Below, one piece after another: positions 1 to 8,021 of a DNA stretch of 57,372 nt; position 1 is the stretch's first letter; each line of letters starts with the position of its first letter. The DNA is from Candidatus Zixiibacteriota bacterium (GTDB lineage: Bacteria > Zixibacteria > MSB-5A5 > GN15 > FEB-12). The translations under genes and the position numbers were made by a program. The stretch lies in the NCBI GenBank assembly GCA_020346225.1, contig CP070777.1, positions 2,037,632 through 2,095,003 on the forward strand, given 5' to 3'. The notes beneath the pieces are model-generated. The model was not told the DNA's origin, ran no database searches, and worked only from the letters and a program-made list of their open reading frames with translations.

Positions 1-1056
1 CCGCTTGTAATACACGGCAGACGAATCGAAAGCCTCGTTCCGCTTACCCGTCCAGAGAACTTTCTGCTCTTCGTTCCCGGCATCCTGGTAACTGCGCACC
101 GAGTCCGAGGCGTCGCGGGCCACCTGGCCGAAATACTGCCCGATCGAATTAAGGGCGTTGCGGTTCTGCGGAGCGTACTGCAGAATCTGGCGGTTGACCA
201 ACGCGGCGGAATCGAGAAACCGGCAGTTGTTGTAGCAAGCAGCCAGGTTGTAAAGGGTGATGGTGTCGTCGGGATTCAACTCCGTATACTTCTTGAAGAA
301 GGGGATAGCGTCACAGAACCGGTCAAGCTGAATGTAGTTGTATGCGATCGAGAACAGGACGGTGGAGCTGTCGCTGACCACGCTCAGGCCTTTCTGGAGC
401 CACTCTATCGCTTTCTCGCTCTCGCCGGTCTTCTCGTAGGCGGAGCCGACGCCGACATAGCCGCGGGAATCGGAGGCTTTCAGTAGCACAGCCATACGCA
501 TGAAGGTGACACAGGAATCAGCATTCGCCTGGAGGTCCGACTGGAGCATGGCTTTCATCGACGAATCCGTTTCGCTGGCGAGTTGTCGCTGGATTTCTCC
601 AATCCGATTCAACTGCTCAATTCCCGAGTTATAACTCTCCCGCCAGTGCAGCTCCAAAGTCGAGTCTGAAAGAGCCGTGAACTTATCGCAGTCCTTGCGG
701 TGTTTCTTCTTGATCTCTTTGTTGTTACAGCAAAGATGCAGCGAATCATTGTAAGCCACCAGCCTCTCCACATATTCCAGCTTCTTGTCCGGGTCCGAGG
801 TACGGCTCAGATAGTCGACCATAATCTGGCCCATCAGGTGGAGACCCTCGGCGTGCGGCCCGTAGTTGAGAAAGAGAGAGTCCAGGTACGTAATGGCCGT
901 TTCATACCGCTCAATGTCACCGGAAATGATTTCGATCTTGGCCGAGCTGAGATAGGCTCCAACCGATAGTTTACGGTCTTTCTTGCCCCCGAGTGCGGTC
1001 GCGCTCAGGGCCAGGACAATCATTGCTGCTACCGCCAGTTTCGCTGATATTCTCAA
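1..1056 (-). CDS. TPR-repeat protein, secreted (3' end outside window)
   Basis: The reading frame stays open from a TTG at 1056 to the window edge, 352 codons with no stop, so the C-terminus is missing. The TTG is chosen because a GGAGGA Shine-Dalgarno sequence lies 4 bases upstream and it gives an N-terminal signal peptide (basic start, then an Ala/Val/Leu-rich stretch ending near ALG). The nearby ATG at the ribosome site runs into TGA after two codons. The body is helical, with tetratricopeptide-like repeats, for example around residues 190-290 (motifs GYVGVGSAYEKTG and TITLYNLAACYNN). TPR proteins are scaffolds, here probably periplasmic. It lies 90 bases downstream of the DUF4139 gene on the same strand but appears to have its own promoter. 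Function unknown. Confidence 0.8.
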   Translation of the reverse strand, partial: MRISAKLAVAAMIVLALSATALGGKKDRKLSVGAYLSSAKIEIISGDIERYETAITYLDSLFLNYGPHAEGLHLMGQIMVDYLSRTSDPDKKLEYVERLVAYNDSLHLCCNNKEIKKKHRKDCDKFTALSDSTLELHWRESYNSGIEQLNRIGEIQRQLASETDSSMKAMLQSDLQANADSCVTFMRMAVLLKASDSRGYVGVGSAYEKTGESEKAIEWLQKGLSVVSDSSTVLFSIAYNYIQLDRFCDAIPFFKKYTELNPDDTITLYNLAACYNNCRFLDSAALVNRQILQYAPQNRNALNSIGQYFGQVARDASDSVRSYQDAGNEEQKVLWTGKRNEAFDSSAVYYKR

Positions 1057-1105
1057 ACCATCCTCCAATCTTTCATCCGTATCGGCAGGCCGTTTACAGG
1101 CAGCC

Positions 1106-1134
1106 AATTTATATCACTCAAATAGACTTGTCAA
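1106..1134 (-). promoter_or_regulatory. Putative sigma-70 promoter of the TPR gene
   Basis: On the minus strand, a perfect TTGACA (1134-1129) is followed 17 bases later by TAAATT (1111-1106). An overlapping TATAAA sits at 15-base spacing. Transcription would begin around 1099, leaving a leader of about 40 bases before the TTG start at 1056. Confidence 0.5.
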
Positions 1135-1146
1135 CTTAGATTCCGT

Positions 1147-2496
1147 TTACTGTAGATAGTTGCGCACCGTAAACCTGACCGTCACCGTCTCGTCCGGCTT
1201 TATCGGGACCTTGAAGATGACGGTGGTGGCATCCTTCTTCTCGAACTCCAGATTCGATTGCTGAATATCCCAGAATCCGTAGAGCTTCTTTTCAACCTCC
1301 ACCGTGACCGGATCGTCCTTGCGATTACGAAGCTCGATTTCAATATCCTTGTCTATCACTCTCTGGGACACTTTTCTCTGTTCCATGACTCGCTCTTCGG
1401 CGGCGATATCAAAAGCGTACCCGACCGTAACCTTGACTTCCTCGTTCTTGGGTGTGTGGTCTATATTGTCCTCGCCCAGCAGTATCAGCGAGCCGTCCTC
1501 GTCGGCCTTGAACAATCTCGTCCGACCGGCCGGAAGGGGCAGGCCGAGACCGCTGGCGGCGTCGTTGGTGAACTTGACGGCCACCTCGACCTTGCTGGGA
1601 TTCCGCTCCGGCCTGTAGATGAATACTTTTTCAACGGCGGCCCGGGCCGGCTCGAACAGCGCTATCTGTTTGATTTCCCGGTTGGCCAGCGTGGCTTTGC
1701 GCGGAAGCGTATAAAGATGGTATTCGAAAAAGGCCTTCTCTTCGAAACCGGCATAAAGCTTGTCTTCGGCCAGGGCCATGCCCCGACCGGCCCTTCTGGC
1801 CGCCTCCGGCCGGGCGCGGTGAATATCTCCGGCCACGAGCCGGAGTTTTGCGTCAACATAGGTTTTGCCGGAAGAGTTGTTGATCGACGCCCAGCCGGAC
1901 AGGTCCAGCTTTGTTTCATCCTGGTTCAAAACGCCCACATATTCAGCGGCCCAGTTCATACCGGCGGTCTGGTAGCCGACTCTCCCGTCAAGCCGACCTT
2001 CGTGGTCGGAGTTGTAAACCCAAAACAGGGTAGGCCGGGTAATCAAACCTTCGGGAAGGCTGGGGAAATTGACCTCGGTTATTTGTGACATCTGGATAAT
2101 CTTGATTCGGCCGGAGCTTTCGCGCAGCACAATCGCGCCGCCGGCCTGGGTCAGCAGGGTACCCGAATACAACTGGCCTTCTTTGTCCACCAGTTCGATC
2201 TGCTTGTCTATGTACTTGACATACATCTGATCCGGACTGATCAGATCATAGGCGTAATTCTGCTCAAGGATGGTTACGTTATGGCCCGTTCCCACGAGCT
2301 CGAACCTGACCGAAGCCGGGTCGATCTGGGACGGCACGTCGGCGAACGCCAGACGATTGATGCCGCGGGCAAATTCCAGCGACCGCGTTTCGCTGACCAC
2401 GCCAAGGTTGCTGTTATAAACCGTTACGGCTATGTCACCGGCAGTAAGGGCTGTCGGCAAAAGCACCAGCAAGACAAAGGACAAAAGAACTCTCAT
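1147..2496 (-). CDS. DUF4139 domain-containing protein
   Basis: A 449-residue protein with an N-terminal signal peptide (MRVLLSFVLLVLLPTALTAG), so it is exported. The rest is beta-rich and matches the DUF4139 family by pattern: an N-terminal region on conversion of hydrophobic strands (VYNSNLGVVSETR), the typical WVYNSDHEGRLDGRVGYQT segment near residue 160, and a C-terminal beta-sandwich with repeated VTVRF/VKVTVG strands. Related proteins include the so-called mucoidy inhibitor A group, but no biochemical role is established. It ends 90 bases before the TPR gene start. There is no active-site signature, so a structural or binding role is as likely as an enzymatic one. Confidence 0.8.
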   Translation of the reverse strand: MRVLLSFVLLVLLPTALTAGDIAVTVYNSNLGVVSETRSLEFARGINRLAFADVPSQIDPASVRFELVGTGHNVTILEQNYAYDLISPDQMYVKYIDKQIELVDKEGQLYSGTLLTQAGGAIVLRESSGRIKIIQMSQITEVNFPSLPEGLITRPTLFWVYNSDHEGRLDGRVGYQTAGMNWAAEYVGVLNQDETKLDLSGWASINNSSGKTYVDAKLRLVAGDIHRARPEAARRAGRGMALAEDKLYAGFEEKAFFEYHLYTLPRKATLANREIKQIALFEPARAAVEKVFIYRPERNPSKVEVAVKFTNDAASGLGLPLPAGRTRLFKADEDGSLILLGEDNIDHTPKNEEVKVTVGYAFDIAAEERVMEQRKVSQRVIDKDIEIELRNRKDDPVTVEVEKKLYGFWDIQQSNLEFEKKDATTVIFKVPIKPDETVTVRFTVRNYLQ

Positions 2497-2611
2497 TTGG
2501 CTACCTCATCTCTTATACAGTTTCGTTGCTGCCGCGACCCCGGCAGGCTCTATGGGATGTCTCCATGCATCCTACACCCGGCGCCGGAGAATCTTCCCCG
2601 GGCCAGCTCAT

Positions 2612-3562
2612 TTATGTCGGCCTGAATGACGTAACCGTTTGATATATTTGCTCTTGCACCTCATCGACGGTAGGGTTCAGCGCCCTGGCGGTAAACTCGC
2701 CATTTTCTGGCTCAATCCGGTGGAAAATCTGAGAGTAGAGGCTGTATATAATCTCCAGGCTCAGTTGACAGGCCGGCGCCAGTTCGGGAATAACCGAATC
2801 CAGCGTGTCTCTGGCTTTGCCCCGATAGTAACGCGCCGCGCGGTGGTACTGCCGCATCAGGATTCGCAGTTCAGGCGAGGTACTGGCGGCCTGAGCCTCC
2901 CGGCGAAGACCATCGTGGCTCAGCCGGCTGCGCGTCATGAGGTCATCCGCAAAGTAGTTAAGTCCGGCCTTCTGGTCTTTCTCAAAATCTCTCATTATGT
3001 GAACCAGGTATGAAAAGAGCGCCAGAGGCCGGGCCGCTCTTCGCACATCGAACCGGGGGCCTCGCAGTGACCCGTCCCCGCCATCATTCACCCCGCACAG
3101 GTGCATAAATACTGAGGCGGGAGCGACGGCTGCTCCCTCGGCATACCGGAGAAACGTCATGAACGTGGCGAAGCCGTCATGGTTGAGGTCATATATCATA
3201 GCCCGGGCCAGGCGTTGCCACGGCCACGGAGGGATAAGAAATTTCCTGGCTGTATCAAGGAGTTGTGCTTGAAAGACATCGGACGGCTTTCCTTCAATGA
3301 AACTCTCTACCCAATTCCGAATAGTCTGCGACATCAACTCTCGGTCGCGGTCGCTGATTTTGACCCCCGAGGCTTTTCGCTCGTCGACCAGATCGTCGAT
3401 GACCCGCATTGAGCGGTAGCAGACTTTGAACGCCTCGTAGCGGTCGTTTTCCCAGAATCTGGCGGCAATATCCAATATGGGGTTGGTTAATATCTGCTTG
3501 AAGTCGGGTTTCCGGGCGAAATCAAGATATTTGGAATCGCTGTGTTCCATATGATAGGCCAA
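2612..3562 (-). CDS. Squalene/phytoene synthase family protein
   Basis: A 316-residue trans-isoprenyl diphosphate synthase of the head-to-head type, expected to condense two prenyl diphosphates (farnesyl or geranylgeranyl) to squalene or phytoene-like products. Both Asp-rich metal-binding motifs are visible: DDLVDE at residues 56-61 and DFEKD at 192-196. The AARFWENDRYEAF and CYRSMRVIDD segments also fit the family. Length is slightly above the usual 280-300. The longest frame starts with TTG at 3562; an in-frame ATG at 3550 is equally possible, and neither has a clear ribosome site. It is divergent from a GT4 glycosyltransferase. No hopanoid or carotenoid partners are in the window, so the product cannot be assigned. 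Confidence 0.88.
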   Translation of the reverse strand: MAYHMEHSDSKYLDFARKPDFKQILTNPILDIAARFWENDRYEAFKVCYRSMRVIDDLVDERKASGVKISDRDRELMSQTIRNWVESFIEGKPSDVFQAQLLDTARKFLIPPWPWQRLARAMIYDLNHDGFATFMTFLRYAEGAAVAPASVFMHLCGVNDGGDGSLRGPRFDVRRAARPLALFSYLVHIMRDFEKDQKAGLNYFADDLMTRSRLSHDGLRREAQAASTSPELRILMRQYHRAARYYRGKARDTLDSVIPELAPACQLSLEIIYSLYSQIFHRIEPENGEFTARALNPTVDEVQEQIYQTVTSFRPT

Positions 3563-3567
3563 TATAC

Positions 3568-3597
3568 TTGTCGAGCGCCGACCGGAAAATTTATATT
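3568..3597 (+). promoter_or_regulatory. Possible promoter of the GT4 glycosyltransferase gene
   Basis: TTGTCG at 3568-3573 and TATATT at 3592-3597 are separated by 18 bases in the short divergent region, 36 bases before the ATG at 3634. The -35 box is imperfect, so this is a moderate prediction. Confidence 0.35.
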
Positions 3598-3633
3598 TGT
3601 CGCTGAGCGTATTTTTTTTACTATTAAGCAGTT

Positions 3634-4833
3634 ATGGCTGAACCGATCAAGCTTTTGATGGCCACCCACAATTATCCCCGTTTCGCCGGGGACTTCGCCG
3701 GTGTCTTCGTTTCTCTTTTGGCCAAGCGCCTGAAAGATCATGACATAGAACCGGTCGTTGTAGCGCCCCATGCTCCCGGTCTGGCCGAGTATGAACAAAT
3801 GCATGGTGTAAAGGTCTACCGGTTTCGCTATGCAAAGGACGAAAAGAACGAGAACCTGGCTTATCGCGGTACCATGCACAAACTTGTTCTCGGATCGGCC
3901 ACCGGTGTTTTTCGGTTCAAGACTTTCCTTGACTGCTTCCGCCACGCGGCCGGGCGCGTGATCGAAGATGAGCGTATAAACGTCCTTTCCGGTCACTGGC
4001 TCATACCGTCGGGGATGGTCCTGAAAACCGTTAACCGCAGGCTCCGCCTGCCGGTGCTCATGTATTCCCACGGTACCGACGTTCACCTCACGCGGAAATA
4101 CTTCGGAGTCGGCTACCGCTACCTGGCGGACTTCTGCCTCGGCCTGCGTCATTGGGCCGTTGTCTCCAGCTTCCTTCGCGAGGAGATTGTCTCTTTGGAC
4201 CCGCGGCTGGAGGGAATTGTCGAAGTGCTCCCGGTGCCTCACGACGAACAGGTCTTCTTCAAGGACGACAGCGTGGTGCCCGATCCCGATCTGGTCGTGG
4301 CGGTGACCCGCTTTACCGAGCAGAAGAAGGTCCGCGAGCTTGTCAGGGCGATGGCCCTGCTGGGCGAGAAGAGGCCAAACGCCCGCCTCGAACTGTACGG
4401 CAGCGGACCCATGCAGGCGGAAATCGAACAGCTGATCGCAAAGCTGGGTCTCCGGCAAGCCGTATCGATACACGGCCCGGTCTCGCAGGAGAAACTAAGG
4501 GAGGTCTACAACCGGGCCTCCGTGGTCGTGCTCAATTCGGTGAACGAGGGTTTCGGGCTGGCTCTTTCCGAAGCTATGTTGTGCGGTACGGCCGTGGTGG
4601 GCGCCGACTCCGGCGGTATCACCGACATTATCGAGAACGAAAAGAGGGGACTGCTGGTGGCGCCGAATAACATCGAGCACCTGTCAGAGGCCCTGCTTCG
4701 GCTTCTGACCGACCCCGCGCTGAACGAGCGCCTGGCCCGCGCCGGGCACGCTTTCGCGGCCGAAAACTACGCGTCCCGGAAGCTTGCCGGGCGGTACGCC
4801 GACATTATCAAGAGCGCCGCCCGGCGTCGCTGA
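3634..4833 (+). CDS. Glycosyltransferase family 4 (GT-B fold)
   Basis: A 399-residue cytoplasmic glycosyltransferase that would move sugar from a nucleotide sugar to an acceptor. The N-terminal Rossmann domain begins KLLMATHNYPRFAGD with the glycine-rich acceptor-side loop (FAGDFAGVFV). A GHWLIPSG segment near residue 120 matches GT4 enzymes. The C-terminal donor domain has VAVTRFTEQKK and LYGSGP, and the diagnostic E-x7-E motif in NEGFGLALSEAM near residue 308. The specific acceptor (lipid, capsule or glycan) is not readable. It is the first gene on its strand after the divergent promoter region and is followed 84 bases later by a cytidylate-kinase-like gene. Confidence 0.9.
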   Translation: MAEPIKLLMATHNYPRFAGDFAGVFVSLLAKRLKDHDIEPVVVAPHAPGLAEYEQMHGVKVYRFRYAKDEKNENLAYRGTMHKLVLGSATGVFRFKTFLDCFRHAAGRVIEDERINVLSGHWLIPSGMVLKTVNRRLRLPVLMYSHGTDVHLTRKYFGVGYRYLADFCLGLRHWAVVSSFLREEIVSLDPRLEGIVEVLPVPHDEQVFFKDDSVVPDPDLVVAVTRFTEQKKVRELVRAMALLGEKRPNARLELYGSGPMQAEIEQLIAKLGLRQAVSIHGPVSQEKLREVYNRASVVVLNSVNEGFGLALSEAMLCGTAVVGADSGGITDIIENEKRGLLVAPNNIEHLSEALLRLLTDPALNERLARAGHAFAAENYASRKLAGRYADIIKSAARRR

Positions 4834-4917
4834 AATCCCGGAGCCGTTCAGGCACACGCTTTTTGGGGCTTGTCGAATCAGTCGATCCATGCGTAGTTTA
4901 TGTGGAGAGAGGGCGTT

Positions 4918-5613
4918 ATGAGTTCGATCGACTCGATTATTAATCGTCAACTGCTCAAGTGGGAGTTGCAGCGCCGGCAGGCCGAGGGACAGCCCGCGCC
5001 GCGGCCAAAACCACCCCCGATTGTCACTGTGAGCCGCCAGACGGGAAGTCGCGGCTCCTACTTCGCGGCGCGGCTGGCCGAGGAAATGGGTTACCAGCTT
5101 CTACACCGGGAAATCATCGATACTATTTGTGAAACGACCGGCTATCGCAAGAGGATTGTGGAGTCGATCGACAATCGCTTCCGCGGTGAGCTGGAATTGC
5201 TGGTGGAATCCGTTTTCACCGGCCAGACGATCGACCATACCGATTACTTCAAGCACCTGTGTCAAATGGTTCTATCCATGTCCCAGCTGGGCGGAGTCAT
5301 TTTGATGGGGCGCGGCGGAAATTTCATTCTCGGCGCCAAACGCGGCTTTCATCTCCGCTTTGTGGCCCCCAAAAAGCAACGTATTGGAAACCTCGTTGCT
5401 TATCGAAAAGTGACCGAGGACGAAGCCGCCCGGCTGATCGAAAAGTCGGATTCGTCACGTCGGGAATTTGTCAGGAAGATTTTCGGGGCCGATATCGACG
5501 ACCCGCATCATTACGACCTGGTCATCAATGCCCGGTATCTGGATGTTGAGGAGACGCTGGGGGTGGTCGCGGCAGCCGTCAGGGCCAAGTTCGATAAACT
5601 GACCTATCTTTAG
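4918..5613 (+). CDS. Cytidylate kinase-like family protein
   Basis: A 231-residue P-loop protein of the cytidylate-kinase-like family. The nucleotide-binding loop is VSRQTGSRGSYFA, a degenerate version of the GxxGSGKS loop, in which the usual lysine is absent. Later segments include GGVILMGRGGNFIL and LRFVAPKKQRIGN, typical of these proteins. The ATG at 4918 is preferred over one at 4900 because GGAGAGAGGG sits at the right distance. Family members are widespread but their substrate is unknown, so true CMP kinase activity should not be assumed. Its stop is TAG. It converges on the CoA-binding gene with a five-base gap. Confidence 0.8.
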   Translation: MSSIDSIINRQLLKWELQRRQAEGQPAPRPKPPPIVTVSRQTGSRGSYFAARLAEEMGYQLLHREIIDTICETTGYRKRIVESIDNRFRGELELLVESVFTGQTIDHTDYFKHLCQMVLSMSQLGGVILMGRGGNFILGAKRGFHLRFVAPKKQRIGNLVAYRKVTEDEAARLIEKSDSSRREFVRKIFGADIDDPHHYDLVINARYLDVEETLGVVAAAVRAKFDKLTYL

Positions 5614-5618
5614 TCCCA

Positions 5619-5999
5619 TCAGTACTGCTCGGTTCTCAGCAACACCAGCGTACACGCCTGGACAACTTCCAGGCCGGCCGCTTGCAGGCGACGGGCCAGC
5701 CCGGGGTTCTCGGCGCCGGGATTGAATATCACGCGACGCGGCTTCAATCTGACAATGCGCTCGAATTCCCCGTCCGATATTTTGGAGCTGACATAGACGC
5801 TGACGGTGTCGACGGGTCCGTCGATATCGTCGAGCGACCTGACCGCCTGGATTCCGTCCACCACGTGGCCGGCGGGATGCACCGGGATGGGTTGATAACC
5901 GTGTTCCCTGAGCATGCGGAGCGCCTTGAACGAGTAGCGGTCCTCTTTCGGTGAAGCACCCAGGACCGCCGTCCGGGACGCCGCCGGAGCCTTTGTCAT
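5619..5999 (-). CDS. CoA-binding domain protein
   Basis: A 126-residue single-domain Rossmann protein of the CoA-binding family (YccU-like). Recognisable pieces are TAVLGASPKEDRYSFKALRMLREHGYQPIPVHP at the N-terminal half (the dinucleotide-like loop GASP) and RVIFNPGAENPGLARRLQAAGLEVVQACTLVLL at the end. The ATG at 5999 is chosen over an upstream in-frame ATG at 6044 because GAAGGAGACGTG precedes it. Such proteins bind coenzyme A in vitro; their cellular role is not known. It lies downstream of a terminator that ends the VOC gene. Confidence 0.85.
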   Translation of the reverse strand: MTKAPAASRTAVLGASPKEDRYSFKALRMLREHGYQPIPVHPAGHVVDGIQAVRSLDDIDGPVDTVSVYVSSKISDGEFERIVRLKPRRVIFNPGAENPGLARRLQAAGLEVVQACTLVLLRTEQY

Positions 6000-6093
6000 C
6001 ACGTCTCCTTCTTCGTCTGATACGGTTCTTGCTTTTCTAATCACCGCGTTTGAATCATTGTAATCAACAACAAGAGCCGCCGGGAGTTCATGG

Positions 6094-6121
6094 AAAAAGC
6101 GGTGTCATGGACACCGCTTTT
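6094..6121 (-). terminator. Rho-independent terminator of the VOC gene
   Basis: A 12-bp perfect stem, AAAAGCGGTGTC (6095-6106) pairing with GACACCGCTTTT (6110-6121), with a three-base loop. On the minus strand it ends in five T residues, directly downstream of the VOC gene that stops at 6151. Confidence 0.85.
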
Positions 6122-6150
6122 CAGATTGGCGGGCGTCACCGACCGGGAAG

Positions 6151-6591
6151 CTAACCGGGAATGTTGTTGGGGTCGAAATCGGCGACGTTCTGGGCGAAGG
6201 TCCATTGATAGCCTTCCGGGCACTTCAGGGTGCAGGTGCGGTCGCCCCAGAACTGGTCTTTGGGTTCCGCGATAACTTCGGCGGCCGCCTGACTCGCCTT
6301 CCGGAAGAAATCATCGACGTTGTCAACATAGAGATAGAATGAAACCGGACTGCCCTTCATCGTCTGCGCCGACAAGTGCTGCTGCTGCTGGGATTCTGTC
6401 CCGATCATCAACACGTTGTCGCGGTAGGCCATTTCGGCATGCATGATGCTGCCGTCTTTGTCGGGCATCGTCATCCGCGTCGTGAAACCAAAGGCCTGCT
6501 CGTAGAACTCGAGGCTTCTTCTTACATCGCGCACGATCATGTAAGGATTGAGCCAGGCCATGCCCTCTGATTTGGGAGGTCGTTTGGTCAT
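6151..6591 (-). CDS. VOC (glyoxalase/bleomycin-resistance fold) protein, PhnB-like
   Basis: A 146-residue vicinal-oxygen-chelate protein. The beginning WLNPYMIVRDVRRSLEFYEQAFGF is the classic first beta-alpha-beta unit, followed by the second unit FYLYVDNVDDFFRKASQAAAE and the terminal GDRTCTLKCPEGYQWTFAQ. A good ribosome site (AAAAGGAGGGG) precedes the ATG. The family covers glyoxalases, dioxygenases and antibiotic-binding proteins; this one is closest in pattern to uncharacterised PhnB-like members, so no substrate can be named. The gene stands alone on its strand with its own terminator. Confidence 0.85.
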   Translation of the reverse strand: MTKRPPKSEGMAWLNPYMIVRDVRRSLEFYEQAFGFTTRMTMPDKDGSIMHAEMAYRDNVLMIGTESQQQQHLSAQTMKGSPVSFYLYVDNVDDFFRKASQAAAEVIAEPKDQFWGDRTCTLKCPEGYQWTFAQNVADFDPNNIPG

Positions 6592-6704
6592 AAGCCCCTC
6601 CTTTTCTGATTATGGTTAAAGGGTAAGCTGTTTCCATAATACGCAATTCTAACCGAATTTCGTAACGCTGTCCATCACTTTAGGGACAGGCGCCGCACTT
6701 CTGT

Positions 6705-7454
6705 CTAAACGACGGGAAGAATGTTGCCGGTGTCGAACCTGGCTTTGACCTTGCGCGAGTAAACAGCGTTGGTGTCGGGGTTATCTTCTCTCAGGCTGGC
6801 CAGGAGCCGTTGGCGACTGACCTCCTCTATCTTCATCTTTGCGTATTCCGCTTGCGCCGCAAGCGGCATGACCCGAAAACTGGCCGATATTATCAGCCCC
6901 AGAAGACCCCAGCTTCCCGAGAAGATCCTGACAATGTCGTAACCGGAAACCGACTTGAAGCAAACCGAGCCGGGACGGATTATCTCCCCATCGGGAGTCA
7001 CGATTTCCGCCTGGAGGAAGTACTTCTTGAGCGGGAAATCGTGCTTGTCAAAGATTGAGCTCAGGCCGACCGCGATGGCCCCGCCAACCGAGCCTACGTA
7101 CGGCAGTGACGCGTGCGGCAGCCACAGGTTGTGCTCCTTGAGGTGGTAGTTTATCTCGCGCAGGGGATACCCGCTCCCGGCGGTTACGTAGAAGTCGTCG
7201 GGGACAACCGCGATCAATCGGTTAAGTCGGTCGGTGCGAACCGACACCATGCCGGTAAACGGCTCGCCCTGCGGATCGATGTTGTTGCCGAAGCCGGTAA
7301 TGAACAGCGGCTGCTTCGCGCGATTGGCCAGCTTGAAAAGCTTCGCCGCATCCTCGGCCGACTCCGGATGAAAAGTGGGTACCGCCTTCTGGTAAGTCAG
7401 CCGGTCGTCGGGGAACTCTGACTTGATTATCGTCAAGAACCGGTCTAAGCTCAT
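6705..7454 (-). CDS. Short FAD-binding PCMH-type protein (GlcD/GlcE-like)
   Basis: A 249-residue protein, taking the ATG at 7454 as start. The frame is open further upstream to 7637, but that stretch does not look like protein. The FAD-binding type-4 (PCMH) domain is clear: KAVPTFHPESAEDAAKLFKLANRAKQ, PLFITGFGNN, the flavin-contact strand LIAVVPDDFYVTAGSG, then PYVGSVGGAIAVG and GLLGLIISASFRVMP. GlcE-type glycolate oxidase subunits have about 350 residues and continue into a C-terminal cap; that part is missing here. No GlcD or GlcF partner is adjacent. It could be a minimal flavin-binding subunit or a decayed oxidoreductase. Confidence 0.75.
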   Translation of the reverse strand: MSLDRFLTIIKSEFPDDRLTYQKAVPTFHPESAEDAAKLFKLANRAKQPLFITGFGNNIDPQGEPFTGMVSVRTDRLNRLIAVVPDDFYVTAGSGYPLREINYHLKEHNLWLPHASLPYVGSVGGAIAVGLSSIFDKHDFPLKKYFLQAEIVTPDGEIIRPGSVCFKSVSGYDIVRIFSGSWGLLGLIISASFRVMPLAAQAEYAKMKIEEVSRQRLLASLREDNPDTNAVYSRKVKARFDTGNILPVV

Positions 7455-7629
7455 CTCGGACGAAAGATACCGCAGAACCCGACCCTCTGTCAACCGCGAC
7501 AAGCGCGTTCCTGATGCGGTGCCCCCGGGATGATTACTTTCTATAATCGAGATCGGGTTTTTGCACAAAAGGCGGATGAACGGATCGGGAGAGCGGTTTG
7601 GCCGGCGAATCGATACTTTCAAAATGAGG

Positions 7630-7689
7630 ATACCCAACCAGGCCGATGAAAAAACTCGCCCTCCATAATCGGTCGGCCCGGCTGGGTAT
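7630..7689 (-). repeat. Long inverted repeat, likely an RNA hairpin
   Basis: Arms at 7630-7646 and 7673-7689 pair over 17 positions. The two imperfect positions are G-U pairs only if the minus strand is transcribed, which fits an RNA made leftward between the sigma-54 regulator and the FAD-binding gene. The 26-base loop and absence of a T-run argue against a simple terminator. Confidence 0.6.
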
Positions 7690-7813
7690 GCCTTTCCCCA
7701 CAGTACTCGCCACCGTAAACTGCTTCGACAGACGGTGTAAACAAGCCTCGTGCCGGATGCGCCTTGTATATCGGGATCCTTTGCAACCTACAGTAATATA
7801 ATGGGATACGAAT

Positions 7814-7835
7814 CGTCTCGAGACGCCCCGGGGCG
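7814..7835. repeat. Two adjoining 12-bp perfect palindromes
   Basis: CGTCTCGAGACG (7814-7825) and CGCCCCGGGGCG (7824-7835) share the central CG. Paired palindromes like this can be a protein-binding operator, but no regulator can be named from sequence. Confidence 0.5.
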
Positions 7836-8021
7836 GCGTGAACCAACAGTTGAAGTTATGGTTGCGAGATTTCTTACGACCGATCCTGACGACGCCGTAA
7901 CTCGTTGTTGAACATCGTCTCAACTCGCAGCGGATGCGATATCGATTCGCAAATTCGCAATCAATACCGGAACACTCCAGGTTCGCCAGAGGGGCAAGAT
8001 CAATGTAGTTCAGCCGTCGGG

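Larger units (their letters stand above)
7455..8021. other. 567-base intergenic region with inverted repeats
   Basis: No convincing gene is seen here. An open frame on the minus strand (7534-7923) encodes a low-complexity, Arg-rich sequence without a ribosome site. The region holds a 17-bp inverted repeat (7630-7689) and two adjoining perfect palindromes (7814-7835), described separately. Confidence 0.6.

Noticed and set aside
3487-4473. Long 328-residue frame opposite the GT4 gene
   Set aside because: It overlaps a clear glycosyltransferase, has no family resemblance and follows its codon bias in the opposite strand.
7534-7923. 129-residue minus-strand frame in the intergenic gap
   Set aside because: Composition is unlike real proteins here, no ribosome site is present, and it overlaps the palindromes.
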